Part shown: positions 23,285-32,568 of the stretch, piece after piece
How the letters are laid out: every line of letters starts with the position of its first letter
Numbering within the stretch: the first letter of the stretch is position 1
NCBI GenBank assembly: GCA_021847575.1
Contig: JAJZQO010000009.1
Span: 1 to 59,276 of the forward strand
Direction: 5' to 3'
DNA from: Bacillota bacterium
Lineage (GTDB): Bacteria; Bacillota; Sulfobacillia; JAJZYS01; JAJYTV01
DNA: 59,276 nucleotides
The notes under the pieces: model-generated
Told to the model about the DNA's origin: nothing
Database searches by the model: none
The model's input: the letters and a program-made list of their open reading frames with translations, nothing else
Translations under genes and position numbers: made by a program

Positions 23285-25213
23285 ATGCGCAAGCGGGGAA
23301 CCGCGGCCGCTCTCGGCCTGGCCGCACTCACTGTCGCCGCGGCTGGCTGCATGACGGCCGGCGGAGTGACAGTCCATGCCATGGTCCCGCTGCGGCGGCC
23401 AATCGCCGAGGGCAGGGTGGTCGGGCGGGTGCGGCCTCTCGACATCGCAGCCCGCGTCGACGCCAAGCTGATCGGGGAACCTCCCACCAGTTGGACACCG
23501 ACCAGGCTCGCCATGGCTACGGACCAGATCGGCTTCGCCGCCGGCGTCGGCCCCGGCGTCGGCGCCTCGCCTTACCTCGCCCTCGGCACCACGGACGGCG
23601 GGCAGAGCTTTTCACTGCTCTTCGTGGCCCTGCAGCCTATCGTGGCGGTGCAGGCGCCAGATGCAGGGCACGCCTTCTTCCTCGAGCAGGACTGCGTGAA
23701 CGGCGGCGTCTGTTCAAGCACGCTGCAACTGTGGCGCAACGGCGCCTCGAGCCCGTTGACGCTCTGGCAGGGCAGGACCGACGCCGTGCTCGGCTTCAGC
23801 TTCCCGACTGCGACAGACGGCTACATCGCAGCGGCCAGGACCTGGTCGAATCCCCCATCCGAAAGCATCTACGCCACACACGACGGAGGGCGGAGTTTCC
23901 TTAGGCTCCCCTCGCCCTGTGCGAACTGGTATCCTCCAGCGTCTGGCGCGCTCTCCTTTTACACCGCATCGGCGGGCTGGCTGCTCTGCGGCGCCGTCAG
24001 CCAGTCCCCCACCGCAAATGACGTCAAATTGCTGGCGACAACAGATGGTGGCGATCACTGGGTCAGCATCGGCGCTGCGCCGACCGCGGGGCAGTCTGTG
24101 CCATCTCCGCCGGTCGGCGCCGCCGACGCGCTCTGGACGGAGAGTGCCGAGTCCGCGTACCTGAGCGTCGGCGGCAGCGGCGTACTCATGACGCAGGACG
24201 GCGGGCACACCTGGCACCGTCCGCCAGGGGCAAAGACTCCCGGCTTGAGCGCCGTCACCTCGCTCGGGTTCCTGCCGGGCGGCTTCGGCTGGCTCCTCTC
24301 GCTGCCCCTGCCTGGACTCGAGGAGACTATGGACGGGGGCCGCGACTGGCGAACGGTCGGCAAGCCCGCGCCACTTGCACCCGCGTTCGACATGGACGTC
24401 TCGACGCTCGCCACCGGAGTCGTCTACGCTTTGGCCGCTGCGCCATACCCCGGTTACGCGCCGGACAACGTTCTTCTCGCCAGCCTGGACGGCGGCAGAA
24501 CCTTTGCCAGGGTCGCCGCGCTCGGCACCTGGCTGGGCAACCTCGACGTCCTGTCGCCGCAGGACCTGGTCGCCGCCGAAAACGTACCGGATGGGTCCTA
24601 CGTGGCGGAGTCTGGCGACGGCGGTGCGCATTGGCGGCGCGACCGGCTGCCCGCGGGCTGGAGTGTGGGGGGGCTCGGCTTCGCGAGCCCCGGACAGGGC
24701 TGGGTCACGGCCTATGACCCAAGGCGCTCGCCAGGCTTCACCATCTTCCGTTGCGGGCCGGGCACCTGTGGGCGCCTGCGCACGCCGTTCACGCCAGGAC
24801 TCGCGCGCATGACGGGACCCTTCTCCGGCTTCGCGGTGGGTATGGATGAGCGCCAGCGCTACGCGCTCTTCGCCACCGCCGACGCGGGCGGCAGTTGGCG
24901 CGAAGGCCTGCTGCCGAGGGACCTCGCCTTCGGCGCCGCGGGAGCGGCCGGCAACGTGCGCTGGCTTTACCAGAGCGATGCCATGCCGCCGCCGATGGGC
25001 GGCCTCGGTCCGTCGCCGGCCTCCCATGCGCTCGTCAGCGGCGACAGCGGCCGGACATGGCGGGAGATCAGGTTCCCAGCGGGGGCCCAGGAAGTGGCGT
25101 CGCTGTCGTTCACAGACTCGCTGCAAGGGCTGCTGGTCACCTTCAATCCCATCACCGGTACCTCCCTCTGGTCGACAGATGACGGTGGCGGGACCTTCAG
25201 GCTGCTGCCCTAG
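23285..25213 (+). CDS. Asp-box (BNR) repeat lipoprotein
   Basis: A 642-residue exported protein. Residues 1-22 form a lipoprotein signal ending in the lipobox-like VAAAGC (C22). Ten Asp-box repeats of the form S/T-x-D-x-G-x-x-W/F are spread over the length (TTDGGQSF, THDGGRSF, TTDGGDHW, TQDGGHTW, TMDGGRDW, SLDGGRTF, SGDGGAHW, TADAGGSW, SGDSGRTW, STDDGGGTF), which predicts one or two beta-propellers as in sialidases, Vps10 and Ycf48-like proteins. No sialidase catalytic set (RIP, Arg triad) is recognised, so an enzymatic call is not justified. It overlaps the convergent endoQ gene by 4 bp. Confidence 0.82.
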   Translation: MRKRGTAAALGLAALTVAAAGCMTAGGVTVHAMVPLRRPIAEGRVVGRVRPLDIAARVDAKLIGEPPTSWTPTRLAMATDQIGFAAGVGPGVGASPYLALGTTDGGQSFSLLFVALQPIVAVQAPDAGHAFFLEQDCVNGGVCSSTLQLWRNGASSPLTLWQGRTDAVLGFSFPTATDGYIAAARTWSNPPSESIYATHDGGRSFLRLPSPCANWYPPASGALSFYTASAGWLLCGAVSQSPTANDVKLLATTDGGDHWVSIGAAPTAGQSVPSPPVGAADALWTESAESAYLSVGGSGVLMTQDGGHTWHRPPGAKTPGLSAVTSLGFLPGGFGWLLSLPLPGLEETMDGGRDWRTVGKPAPLAPAFDMDVSTLATGVVYALAAAPYPGYAPDNVLLASLDGGRTFARVAALGTWLGNLDVLSPQDLVAAENVPDGSYVAESGDGGAHWRRDRLPAGWSVGGLGFASPGQGWVTAYDPRRSPGFTIFRCGPGTCGRLRTPFTPGLARMTGPFSGFAVGMDERQRYALFATADAGGSWREGLLPRDLAFGAAGAAGNVRWLYQSDAMPPPMGGLGPSPASHALVSGDSGRTWREIRFPAGAQEVASLSFTDSLQGLLVTFNPITGTSLWSTDDGGGTFRLLP

Positions 25214-26391
25214 CGTGCGGATCGCGACCTGCCTTGAGCGGCAGGGTCGTGAAGCCTTCCCGACTTGCCCCAGCGTCCTCCGCCGCCGACGGCACCCGGT
25301 GGCTCTCCGCGTCGCATGGCGAGCACCGCGGACGTGCGCTTGGACCCCACGGCGGCGACGAGTTCGTCGGCCGTCGCGTCGTGCAGTCCCCTGTGGATGC
25401 TGCCGAACGCCTCGACAAGCCGTGCGCGGGCCGCGGGCCCGAAGCCGGGCAGGAGTCCGAGCGGCAGCTGGTAGACGTACGCGGGGTAGCGGCGAGGCTC
25501 GGTCGGCGGCGCCATCGACAGGGCACGGTCCAGCACCCCCGTGACGACCCTGTGGGCAGGATCGGCCGGGCAGCCGAACTGCGGCGGCTCGCCTGTGACG
25601 ACTGCATCACAGACCAGGCAGAAGGTGCGATGGTACTTGCCGAAGGCCGGATTCATGCCGTAGATGGTTTCGGCCTCTCCTGCGGCCAGACGCCTCAGGG
25701 TCGAAAAGCCGCACGTTGCACCCCCGAGCGCGTTGAGCTCGCGTCCGACGGTGTCGGGTCCATGCGCATCGGAGCCGCCCATCAGACCGAGCCCGGCGAT
25801 GGCGCCGACGTGGCGGGCGATCTCGACGTCGGCCGAAAGGCCCAGTTCAAGGCCCAGCCCCTTGCGGTCGCTGAAGGCGTCGGCAAGCGTCAGTCCCACA
25901 CCGAACAGGCCGCGGTGCGGCGTGAAGGCGTGGGCGACCACGACGATGCCACCCGCCCCTTCGACGCTGCGGCGAAAATCTTCCGGCGCAAGGTACATGC
26001 GCTGCGTCGAGAGGCTGGGATTCTTGACGCTCTCGCGATAGACGCGCGCGATCTGCCGCACTCCGTCAAGTCCTGGCGCGTAGGCGAGCAAGTGGAAAGG
26101 TCCCGAGTCCATGAGACGGAACTCCGCCTCCAGCGCGCCGACGATCACGGTGCCTGCCCCGTCCGCAAAGCCGCCGTCGGCGGTCTCCGCCAACGTGCCC
26201 GCGGCGAGGGCCGTCTCGAGATCGTCGAGGCCTCTCGCCGTCCCCAGGTCCACCACCGCGCCGAGGTCCGCGCCATGGCGGCGCAGTGCCCGCGGAATCG
26301 TCTCGAGCGTAAGGTTGCGCGATGCGCTCACCTTGATGGGCAAACCCTGACGGCCGGCCCCAAGGTGTATGTGCGTGTCGCAGAGGATCAC
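25210..26391 (-). CDS. endoQ: Endonuclease Q, PHP-domain repair nuclease
   Basis: A 393-residue protein of the EndoQ/YqxK (TIGR00375-like) family that nicks DNA 5' of deaminated bases and AP sites. The PHP metal site shows DTHIHLG at the N-terminus, VVAHAFTPHRG and GGSDAHGPD. A Zn-finger-like region follows (CLVCD ... FGCP), then a C-terminal helical part (LPGFGPAARARLVEAFG, helix-hairpin-helix-like). GTG 26391 overlaps the nudF stop by 4 bp; nudF-yqxK is also a neighbour pair in B. subtilis. The last ~25 residues are Gly/Arg-rich. Confidence 0.85.
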   Translation of the reverse strand: MILCDTHIHLGAGRQGLPIKVSASRNLTLETIPRALRRHGADLGAVVDLGTARGLDDLETALAAGTLAETADGGFADGAGTVIVGALEAEFRLMDSGPFHLLAYAPGLDGVRQIARVYRESVKNPSLSTQRMYLAPEDFRRSVEGAGGIVVVAHAFTPHRGLFGVGLTLADAFSDRKGLGLELGLSADVEIARHVGAIAGLGLMGGSDAHGPDTVGRELNALGGATCGFSTLRRLAAGEAETIYGMNPAFGKYHRTFCLVCDAVVTGEPPQFGCPADPAHRVVTGVLDRALSMAPPTEPRRYPAYVYQLPLGLLPGFGPAARARLVEAFGSIHRGLHDATADELVAAVGSKRTSAVLAMRRGEPPGAVGGGGRWGKSGRLHDPAAQGRSRSAR

Positions 26392-26897
26392 AGCAGCAGA
26401 AGCCCGAGCGCGGTCTTGACGTCGCCCATGCGACCGGCCTTCGCCATGGCGACCGCTTCGCGCAGGGGCACGCGCTCGACGGAGATGTCCTCGTCGACGT
26501 CGCCCGGCAGGCGGGACGCCACCAGATCCTCCGCCCGGAAGAAGTGGTAGACCTCAGACGAGTAGCCTGGCGCCGCATACCCCGTCAGGATCTCCGTGAG
26601 CCTCCCGGGCTTGAAGCCGCACTCCTCCTGCAACTCGCGGATCGCGGTCTCGCGCGGATCCTCTCCAGGCTCGAGCGTGCCGGCCGGGAGTTCCAGGATC
26701 TCCTGGCCAGTCGGGTGACGGAACTGGCGAACGAGCAGCACGTCGTCGCCGAGCAGCGGAATCAAGACGACCGCCCCGGGGTGTTGGACCCAAGCTCTCT
26801 TGTACCGGTGGTGGCCGTCGTCGATCTCGTCCACCAGCATGCGGAAGGGCCCTTCGTACAAGGTCTCGCGCGTGACAAGCTGGGCTCTCTCGCCCAT
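26388..26897 (-). CDS. nudF: ADP-ribose pyrophosphatase (Nudix)
   Basis: A 169-residue Nudix hydrolase. The Nudix box GTLEPGEDPRETAIRELQEE (first 20 residues of the motif) is intact, preceded by GAVVLIPLLGDDVLLVRQFR, the usual ADP-ribose-family context. It splits ADP-ribose into AMP and ribose-5-phosphate. First gene of nudF-endoQ, usually close to spoIIM. Confidence 0.92.
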   Translation of the reverse strand: MGERAQLVTRETLYEGPFRMLVDEIDDGHHRYKRAWVQHPGAVVLIPLLGDDVLLVRQFRHPTGQEILELPAGTLEPGEDPRETAIRELQEECGFKPGRLTEILTGYAAPGYSSEVYHFFRAEDLVASRLPGDVDEDISVERVPLREAVAMAKAGRMGDVKTALGLLLL

Positions 26898-27023
26898 TCG
26901 CCGTCCCTCCTACTGCACCAACGGCCTCCCAGGTCGGTACCTCGCGGCCGCCAAAGGTGCTCTGCCTATCATCATGGCCCCCGGGCGACAGAGCAACCAC
27001 CGGACCCGCCGCGGTTACGGCAA

Positions 27024-27045
27024 GGCCCGCCCACAGGGGCGGGCC
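27024..27045 (-). terminator. Hairpin downstream of lipA
   Basis: A 9-bp perfect stem (GGCCCGCCC/GGGCGGGCC) with loop ACAG lies 66 bp beyond the lipA stop on the minus strand. Only TT follows, so termination strength is uncertain. Confidence 0.45.
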
Positions 27046-27110
27046 GCAGCAGCTTCGTGGCGCAGCGCACGCACGGCGTGCCGGCCGCGGCACGGGGTGC
27101 AGCCATCGCG

Positions 27111-28019
27111 CTAGATGGCGGTGTCGGCAGGCAGCGAGGGTGCGCGCCCTGCCGGAATCTGGGTGTGGGCGTGGTACGAGGAGCGCACGAGCGGACCCGC
27201 CTCGCAATGGGCGAAGCCCATGCCCAGGGCCTCCTCGCGGATCTCCGCGAACTCGTCGGGCGTGTAATAGCGCTCGAGCGGCAGATGGTGCATCGTCGGC
27301 CGCAGGTACTGGCCCACCGTGACGATGTCCACGCCCACATGGCGCAGGTCCGCGAGCGTACGCCGGATCTCCTCGCGGCTCTCGCCCAGCCCGAGCATGA
27401 TGCTGGACTTGGTGAAAGATGTGGGCTCCATCAGCTTGGCCCGCCGGAGCAGTTCCAGAGTGCGGGGATACTTCGCCTTCGAGCGCACATGATCCGAAAG
27501 ACGCTCGACCGTCTCGACGTTGTGGTTCAGGATTTCCGGGCGGGCATCCATCACCAGTCTGAGAGCGTCCCAGTTGGCCTGGAAGTCCGGTATCAGCACC
27601 TCGACCGAACACTCCGCGGTACGCCGCCGGATCGCGCGGATCGTCTCCGCGAAGATTGCCGCCCCGCCGTCCACGAGGTCATCCCTGGCCACCGAGGTGA
27701 CGACGACGTGCCTGAGGCCCATGTCCTCGACGACCCCCGCGACGCGTTCCGGTTCCTGCAGGTCGAGCTCGTTCGGCCTGCCGCTCTGCACCGCGCAGAA
27801 GCCGCAGTGCCGGGTGCAGACCCGGCCAAGGATCATGAACGTCGCCGTCCTGTTGTTCCAGCACTCGCCCAGGTTCGGGCAACGCGCCTCCTCGCACACC
27901 GTGTGAAGGGAACTGCCGCGCATCATGCGGTTGATGGCGGCGTAGTTGCCACCGGCAGTCGGCAGCTTGACGCGCAGCCATTCGGGACGCCGGCCAAGGT
28001 CCTTCTGTGTCAAGGGCAT
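27111..28019 (-). CDS. lipA: Lipoyl synthase
   Basis: A 302-residue radical-SAM enzyme that inserts two sulfurs into the octanoyl group of lipoyl domains. The auxiliary cluster cysteines C42, C47 and C53, the radical SAM CxxxCxxC (C68, C72, C75) and the C-terminal RSSYHA Ser motif are all present. ATG 28019 starts 1 bp after the bkdB stop, so lipoate synthesis is coupled to the E2 subunit that needs it. Confidence 0.96.
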   Translation of the reverse strand: MPLTQKDLGRRPEWLRVKLPTAGGNYAAINRMMRGSSLHTVCEEARCPNLGECWNNRTATFMILGRVCTRHCGFCAVQSGRPNELDLQEPERVAGVVEDMGLRHVVVTSVARDDLVDGGAAIFAETIRAIRRRTAECSVEVLIPDFQANWDALRLVMDARPEILNHNVETVERLSDHVRSKAKYPRTLELLRRAKLMEPTSFTKSSIMLGLGESREEIRRTLADLRHVGVDIVTVGQYLRPTMHHLPLERYYTPDEFAEIREEALGMGFAHCEAGPLVRSSYHAHTQIPAGRAPSLPADTAI

Positions 28020-28020
28020 C

Positions 28021-29319
28021 TCAGTACACCTGTGTTTCGGGGCCCACCGCCTCGAGCCGCCGTTTGACGGACGCGAGGTACTGGTTGGCTGTCGCCCCAT
28101 CGAGGATGCGGTGGTCGAACGAGAAGGAGAGGAACATCATGGAGCGCACCGCGATGGCGTCGCCCTCGACAACCACCGGACGCTTGACGATCGACTCCAT
28201 GGAGAGGATCGCCGCCTGCGGCTGATTGATCAGCGGGGTCGAGAAAACGGACCCGTAAGAGCCCGGATTGTTCACGGTGAAGGTCCCCCCTTCGAGGTCC
28301 GCGAGCGTCAGGCGTCCTGCGCGCGCACGCGAGATGAGGTCGTTCGCGGCGCGGGCGAGCCCCGCGATCGAATAGCCGTCCGCATTGCGCAGCACAGGCA
28401 CCACGAGCCCGTCTGGCACGGCCACCGCAAGCCCGACATGGATCGCCCCGTGGAGAATGATCTTGTCTCCGCCCCAACTCGCGTTGATCTGCGGAAACTC
28501 GCGCAGGGCCTCCACAGCCGCCTTCGTGACGAACGGCAGGTAGGTCAGGGGTACCCCTTCGCGCGCCTCGAACTCGGCGCGCAGGCTCTTGCGCAGGGCG
28601 ACGACCCTGCTCATATCCACTTCGAACCACGCGGTCGCGTGCGGCGACTCGCGCTTCGATCGTACCATGTGCTCGGCGATGGTGCGACGCATCGGGGTAA
28701 GGGCCATGAACGTGTCGCCAGCCACGGGCGCGGCGGCGGGCGGGGCGGCTGCAGCAGGCGCGCTGGCCTGTGGCGCCGTGGAGCCCCCGGCTCCACCGGC
28801 AGCCTGGAAGCGCTCGAAATCGCCTCGCGTGACGCGGCCGTCGGCGCCGGTGCCCGGCACCAGGGCGAGGTCGAGGCCGGCCTCGTGCGCCAAGCGCCGC
28901 ACGTATGGCGAGGTGCGCACGCGTCCGCGCGGGCCAGCCGCAGCGGGCTGCGCCAGCGCAGGGACGGCAGGGGCCGCGCTCGGCGCGGGGATGGCGGGGG
29001 CCGCGCTCGGCGCGGGGATGGCGGGGGCCGCGCTCGGCGCGGGGGTGGCAGGGGCCGCGACGACCGGTCCCACAGCTTCGGCCCCAGCCACGCCAAGGCC
29101 CTTCTCGGCGAGCTCGCAGATCGGCTCGCCTACCTTCAGCGTCTGGCCCTCTTCCGCCAGCAAGGCCGTCAAGGTGCCGCCGAACGGTGATGGCACCTCG
29201 GCGTTCACCTTGTCGGTCGCCACCTCGCAGAGCGGCTCGTACTTCTCGACGTGATCGCCGACCTTCTTGAGCCAGTGGCCGATGGTGCCTTCCGTGACGC
29301 TTTCCCCAAGTTGGGGCAT
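28021..29319 (-). CDS. bkdB: Branched-chain oxoacid dehydrogenase E2
   Basis: A 432-residue dihydrolipoyl acyltransferase. An N-terminal lipoyl domain (lysine in [10 protein letters not shown]), an Ala/Pro linker with a 9-residue repeat, the peripheral-subunit-binding domain ([16 protein letters not shown]), a second linker and the catalytic domain with the C-terminal [10 protein letters not shown]. The listed ATG lies 21 bp after AAGGAGG (29341-29347), too far; an ATC codon at 29331 sits 9 bp from it and would add four residues of the first lipoyl strand. Between bkdAB and lipA. Confidence 0.93.
   Translation of the reverse strand: MPQLGESVTEGTIGHWLKKVGDHVEKYEPLCEVATDKVNAEVPSPFGGTLTALLAEEGQTLKVGEPICELAEKGLGVAGAEAVGPVVAAPATPAPSAAPAIPAPSAAPAIPAPSAAPAVPALAQPAAAGPRGRVRTSPYVRRLAHEAGLDLALVPGTGADGRVTRGDFERFQAAGGAGGSTAPQASAPAAAAPPAAAPVAGDTFMALTPMRRTIAEHMVRSKRESPHATAWFEVDMSRVVALRKSLRAEFEAREGVPLTYLPFVTKAAVEALREFPQINASWGGDKIILHGAIHVGLAVAVPDGLVVPVLRNADGYSIAGLARAANDLISRARAGRLTLADLEGGTFTVNNPGSYGSVFSTPLINQPQAAILSMESIVKRPVVVEGDAIAVRSMMFLSFSFDHRILDGATANQYLASVKRRLEAVGPETQVY
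28960..29067. repeat. 27-bp tandem repeat in bkdB linker
   Basis: Two identical 27-bp units (28987-29013 and 29014-29040) are flanked by diverged copies on both sides. They encode the nine-residue Ala/Pro unit APAIPAPSA of the flexible linker after the lipoyl domain, a place where copy number commonly varies. Confidence 0.8.
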
Positions 29320-29353
29320 CTGGACTTTGATGGTTTCCGACCTCCTTGGCGGG

Positions 29354-30337
29354 CTAGAGCGCGCAGAGCTCGCGCGCCGCCTGCGCGATCTTCTCGGGGT
29401 TCGGCATGAAGTGCTCCTCCTGCGGGGTGTTGAACGGCATGGCGGGGATGTCGGGACCCGTCAGCCGCCTGATCGGCGCGTCAAGTTCGAAGAGGGCCCC
29501 CTCCGCGATCGTCGCCGCCACTTCCGCCCCGGCGCCCATGGTGTAGTTGGCCTCGTGCACGATCAGGGCGCGGTGCGTCCGCGCGACAGACTGCAGGATG
29601 GCCTCGCGGTCGAGCGGCACCAGGGTGCGCAGGTCCACCACCTCAGCGGAGATGCCCTCCTGCGCCAGCGCCAGCGCCGCCTGCTCGGCGTGGACCGCCA
29701 TGAGACCGTAGGCGAAAATGCTGACGTCCTTGCCCTCGCGCACCAGGCGAGCCTTGCCGATGGGCACGGTGTAATCCCCCTCAGGGACCTCGCCGCGCAC
29801 CAGGCGGTAGCTGCGCTTGTGCTCGAAGAACAGGACGGGGTCCTCGTCGCGGATGGCGGCCTTAAGCAGGCCTTTGGCATCGGCCGGTGTCGACGGGATG
29901 CACACCTTGAGCCCTGGCACGTGCATGAAGAAAGCCTCGACACTCTGCGAGTGGTAGAGGCCCCCGTGCACTCCCCCACCGAATGGGGCACGAATGACCA
30001 TCGGGACGTGGAAGTCGTTGTTGGAGCGGTAGCGGATCTTCGCCGCCTCGCTGACGATCTGGTTGAATGCCGGGTGGATGAAGTCCGCGAACTGGATCTC
30101 GGCGATCGGCACGAGTCCGTTGAGCGCCATGCCGATTGCGACGCCCACGATCCCGGACTCGCCGAGCGGGGCGTCGATCACGCGCTGCTCGCCGTAGGCG
30201 TCGACAAGGCCTTCCGACGCGCGGAAGACGCCGCCGCGCTTGCCCACGTCCTCGCCGAGGAGCACGACGCGCTCGTCACGCGCCATCTCCTCCCGCATCG
30301 CCTCACGGATGCCGTCGATCAGGTTTTTCACGGCCAT
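29354..30337 (-). CDS. bkdAB: Branched-chain oxoacid dehydrogenase E1 beta
   Basis: A 327-residue TPP-enzyme subunit. The family segments LGEDVGKRGGVFRAS, DAPLGESGIVGVAIG, PFGGGVHGGLYHSQS and the C-terminal RLTGPDIPAMPF are present. It pairs with E1 alpha to decarboxylate 2-oxoacids from Val, Leu and Ile. ATG 30337 follows AGGAGG by 7-8 bp. It lies 13 bp after bkdAA. Confidence 0.95.
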   Translation of the reverse strand: MAVKNLIDGIREAMREEMARDERVVLLGEDVGKRGGVFRASEGLVDAYGEQRVIDAPLGESGIVGVAIGMALNGLVPIAEIQFADFIHPAFNQIVSEAAKIRYRSNNDFHVPMVIRAPFGGGVHGGLYHSQSVEAFFMHVPGLKVCIPSTPADAKGLLKAAIRDEDPVLFFEHKRSYRLVRGEVPEGDYTVPIGKARLVREGKDVSIFAYGLMAVHAEQAALALAQEGISAEVVDLRTLVPLDREAILQSVARTHRALIVHEANYTMGAGAEVAATIAEGALFELDAPIRRLTGPDIPAMPFNTPQEEHFMPNPEKIAQAARELCAL

Positions 30338-30350
30338 GACGCCCTGCCTC

Positions 30351-31349
30351 CTAGTCCGCGTACACGTGCTTGAACATGTCCTCGACCAGCGGGTATGGCG
30401 CGGCCTCGGCATAGGCGATGGCCTCATCGACCTCCGCCTGCACCTCGGCCCGCAAGGCGTCGTTGTCCTCGGCCGTCAGGCTGCCCGCCTCGAGGAGGTG
30501 GTTCTGCATGCGCAGGATCGGGTCCCGATCCTTCCATGCCTCCACCTCGTCGCGGCTGCGGTAGGTGCGGTCGTCGTCGTCCGAGGAATGCGGTAGCAGG
30601 CGGTACATCTTGAATTCGAGCAAGGTCGGGCCGTCGCCGCGCCGGGCGCGCTCGGCCGCCTGCCGTGTCGCCTCGTAGCAGGCGAAGAAGTCGGTGCCGT
30701 CGACGGCCACGCCCGGCATGCCGTAGGCGAGCGCCCGCTCGGCCACGTCCTGCACCGCCATCTCACGGCTCTGCGTCGTCGAGATGGCATAGCCGTTGTT
30801 CTCCACCACGAAGAGCACCGGCAGTTTGTAGATCGACGCCCAGTTGAGCGCTTCGTGGAAGTCGCCCTGGCTCGTGGAGCCTTCCCCGAGGGAACACGCC
30901 GCCACGGTGTCCTCGCCGCGCATGCGGCTCGCGTAGGCGACGCCGACAGCGTGCAGGACCTGCGTCGTCACCGGGCTCGACCCGGTGATCACGTGGCGCT
31001 CGCGCCAGCCGTAGTGCCCGGGCATCTGACGCCCGCCGGACGTCAGCTCCTCGGCCTTGCCCAGCAGACTAAGGAAAGCCTGCTTCGCGCTGTAGCCGAG
31101 CGCCACCATGACGCCGAGGTCTCGGTAGTAAGGCAGGACGAAATCGCCCTGGCGCAGGCCCGCCGCCCAGCCAACCTGCGCGGCCTCGTGGCCGCGGCAG
31201 GGAATGACGAACGGTGCCTTGCCGGCCCGGTTCAAAACCCACATGCGCTCGTCGATGGTGCGGACGAGCAGCATGCTGCGGTACATTCTGAGGACGTCGT
31301 CGGGACCGAGAGATGAGGTTGTGCCTGCCGACGTCTTCGTCTTGGCCAT
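30351..31349 (-). CDS. bkdAA: Branched-chain oxoacid dehydrogenase E1 alpha
   Basis: A 332-residue TPP-dependent subunit. The TPP motif begins SLGEGSTSQGDFHEALN and ends in VVENNGYAIS; the phosphorylation-loop region YRLLPHSSDDDDRTYRS is of the branched-chain type rather than the pyruvate dehydrogenase type. It forms the E1 tetramer with bkdAB. A 125-bp gap separates it from buk upstream, which may hold a secondary promoter. Confidence 0.94.
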   Translation of the reverse strand: MAKTKTSAGTTSSLGPDDVLRMYRSMLLVRTIDERMWVLNRAGKAPFVIPCRGHEAAQVGWAAGLRQGDFVLPYYRDLGVMVALGYSAKQAFLSLLGKAEELTSGGRQMPGHYGWRERHVITGSSPVTTQVLHAVGVAYASRMRGEDTVAACSLGEGSTSQGDFHEALNWASIYKLPVLFVVENNGYAISTTQSREMAVQDVAERALAYGMPGVAVDGTDFFACYEATRQAAERARRGDGPTLLEFKMYRLLPHSSDDDDRTYRSRDEVEAWKDRDPILRMQNHLLEAGSLTAEDNDALRAEVQAEVDEAIAYAEAAPYPLVEDMFKHVYAD

Positions 31350-31474
31350 CTGTCGGAAACCTCCCTCCGCCTACAGGGCTCCGGGCGGTGCGTCGCCGGC
31401 GGCTCGGCGCCCAGCGCCATGCGACGGCCCTGCGGCCACACGTTAACAGCCGTCCAGCGATCTCCATAGTCACC

Positions 31475-32563
31475 TTAGGCATGGGTACCGGCGTAGTCAA
31501 GCAAAGCCTGCCTGCCCTCAAGGACGCGCAAAGCTCCCTGGGCGAGCGCCAGCATCTCGGATTCACCAGGGAAGATGCAGATCTGACGCGCGACCCATTC
31601 TACCCGCCGCAGGACGGCCTGCACCAGGGCTTCGTCGTGCGCGAGGCCGCCGGTGAGCACGAGCGCGTCGACCGGCCAGCCGCTCAAGGCCGCCATCCGA
31701 CCGATCTCGCGGGCCACGCCGAGAGCGAGCGCCCTGCGCACCAGAGCGCCGCGCCCGCGCCGCGGGATGCGGCGCAGATCGTTGGTGCCCATCAGGTCCA
31801 CGAGCCCGCCATGCCCGCTGATCCGCCTCCTGGTCAGCTCGCGAAGATCCACGCGGCCCGCCTGCGCCTGCCGCCAGACGGTCCAGAGGGGCAGGGCGCC
31901 GGAACGCTCGGCCGCGAACGGGCCATCGCCGTCCAAGGCGTTGTTGACCTCGACCACGCGGCCGTGGTCGTGCAGACCGACGGTGATGCCACCCCCCAGG
32001 TGCGCCACGACGAGCACCAGTTCCCCATAATCCCTGCCTATGCGGGAGGCGGCCCGCAGGGCCATGGCCCGCTGGTTCAGGGCGTGGAACAGCGACCGGC
32101 GCGGGCGCTCGGGCAGCCCGCTTACCCGTGCGACGTCCGCCAGTTCGTCGGTGACCACCGGGTCGACAAAGAAGGCCGGACAGCCGGCGTCGCGGGCTAC
32201 CGCCGACGCCAGCGGCGCGCCCAGGTTGGATGCGTGCTGGCCGTAACGAGCCTCCAGCAGTTCCGTGACGACAGCGGCGTCGACGCGGTAGGTTCCCCCG
32301 GGCAGGGGGCGCAAAAGGCCACCCCGACCGACAACCGCGTCGAGGCTCGAGGGTTCCAACCGGTGCCGCGCAAGCAACTTCCGCAGCGCTGCCTCCCTAA
32401 GCGGCAGCTGCGCCGCCACCGTCGGATAGCCAGCCAGTTCCTCCGCGCCATGGTCGATCTCTTCGAACCAGTTTTCCCGCTCCTCCGCGAAGCAGGCGAC
32501 CTTGGTCGACGTTGATCCGGGATTGATCACAAGGATGCGCAAGGGGCCCCCGCGCTTGGCCAC
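31475..32563 (-). CDS. buk: Butyrate/branched-chain fatty acid kinase
   Basis: A 362-residue ASKHA acyl-phosphate kinase. RILVINPGSTSTKVACF at the N-terminus, VVAHLGGGITVG in the middle and ALVLTGGLAHDE near the C-terminus are diagnostic. With ptb it converts acyl-CoA to acid and ATP. The GTG start at 32563 lacks a strong ribosome site and lies 5 bp after bcd, so reinitiation is likely; a TTG seven codons downstream is the alternative. Confidence 0.92.
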   Translation of the reverse strand: MAKRGGPLRILVINPGSTSTKVACFAEERENWFEEIDHGAEELAGYPTVAAQLPLREAALRKLLARHRLEPSSLDAVVGRGGLLRPLPGGTYRVDAAVVTELLEARYGQHASNLGAPLASAVARDAGCPAFFVDPVVTDELADVARVSGLPERPRRSLFHALNQRAMALRAASRIGRDYGELVLVVAHLGGGITVGLHDHGRVVEVNNALDGDGPFAAERSGALPLWTVWRQAQAGRVDLRELTRRRISGHGGLVDLMGTNDLRRIPRRGRGALVRRALALGVAREIGRMAALSGWPVDALVLTGGLAHDEALVQAVLRRVEWVARQICIFPGESEMLALAQGALRVLEGRQALLDYAGTHA

Positions 32564-32568
32564 GAGGG

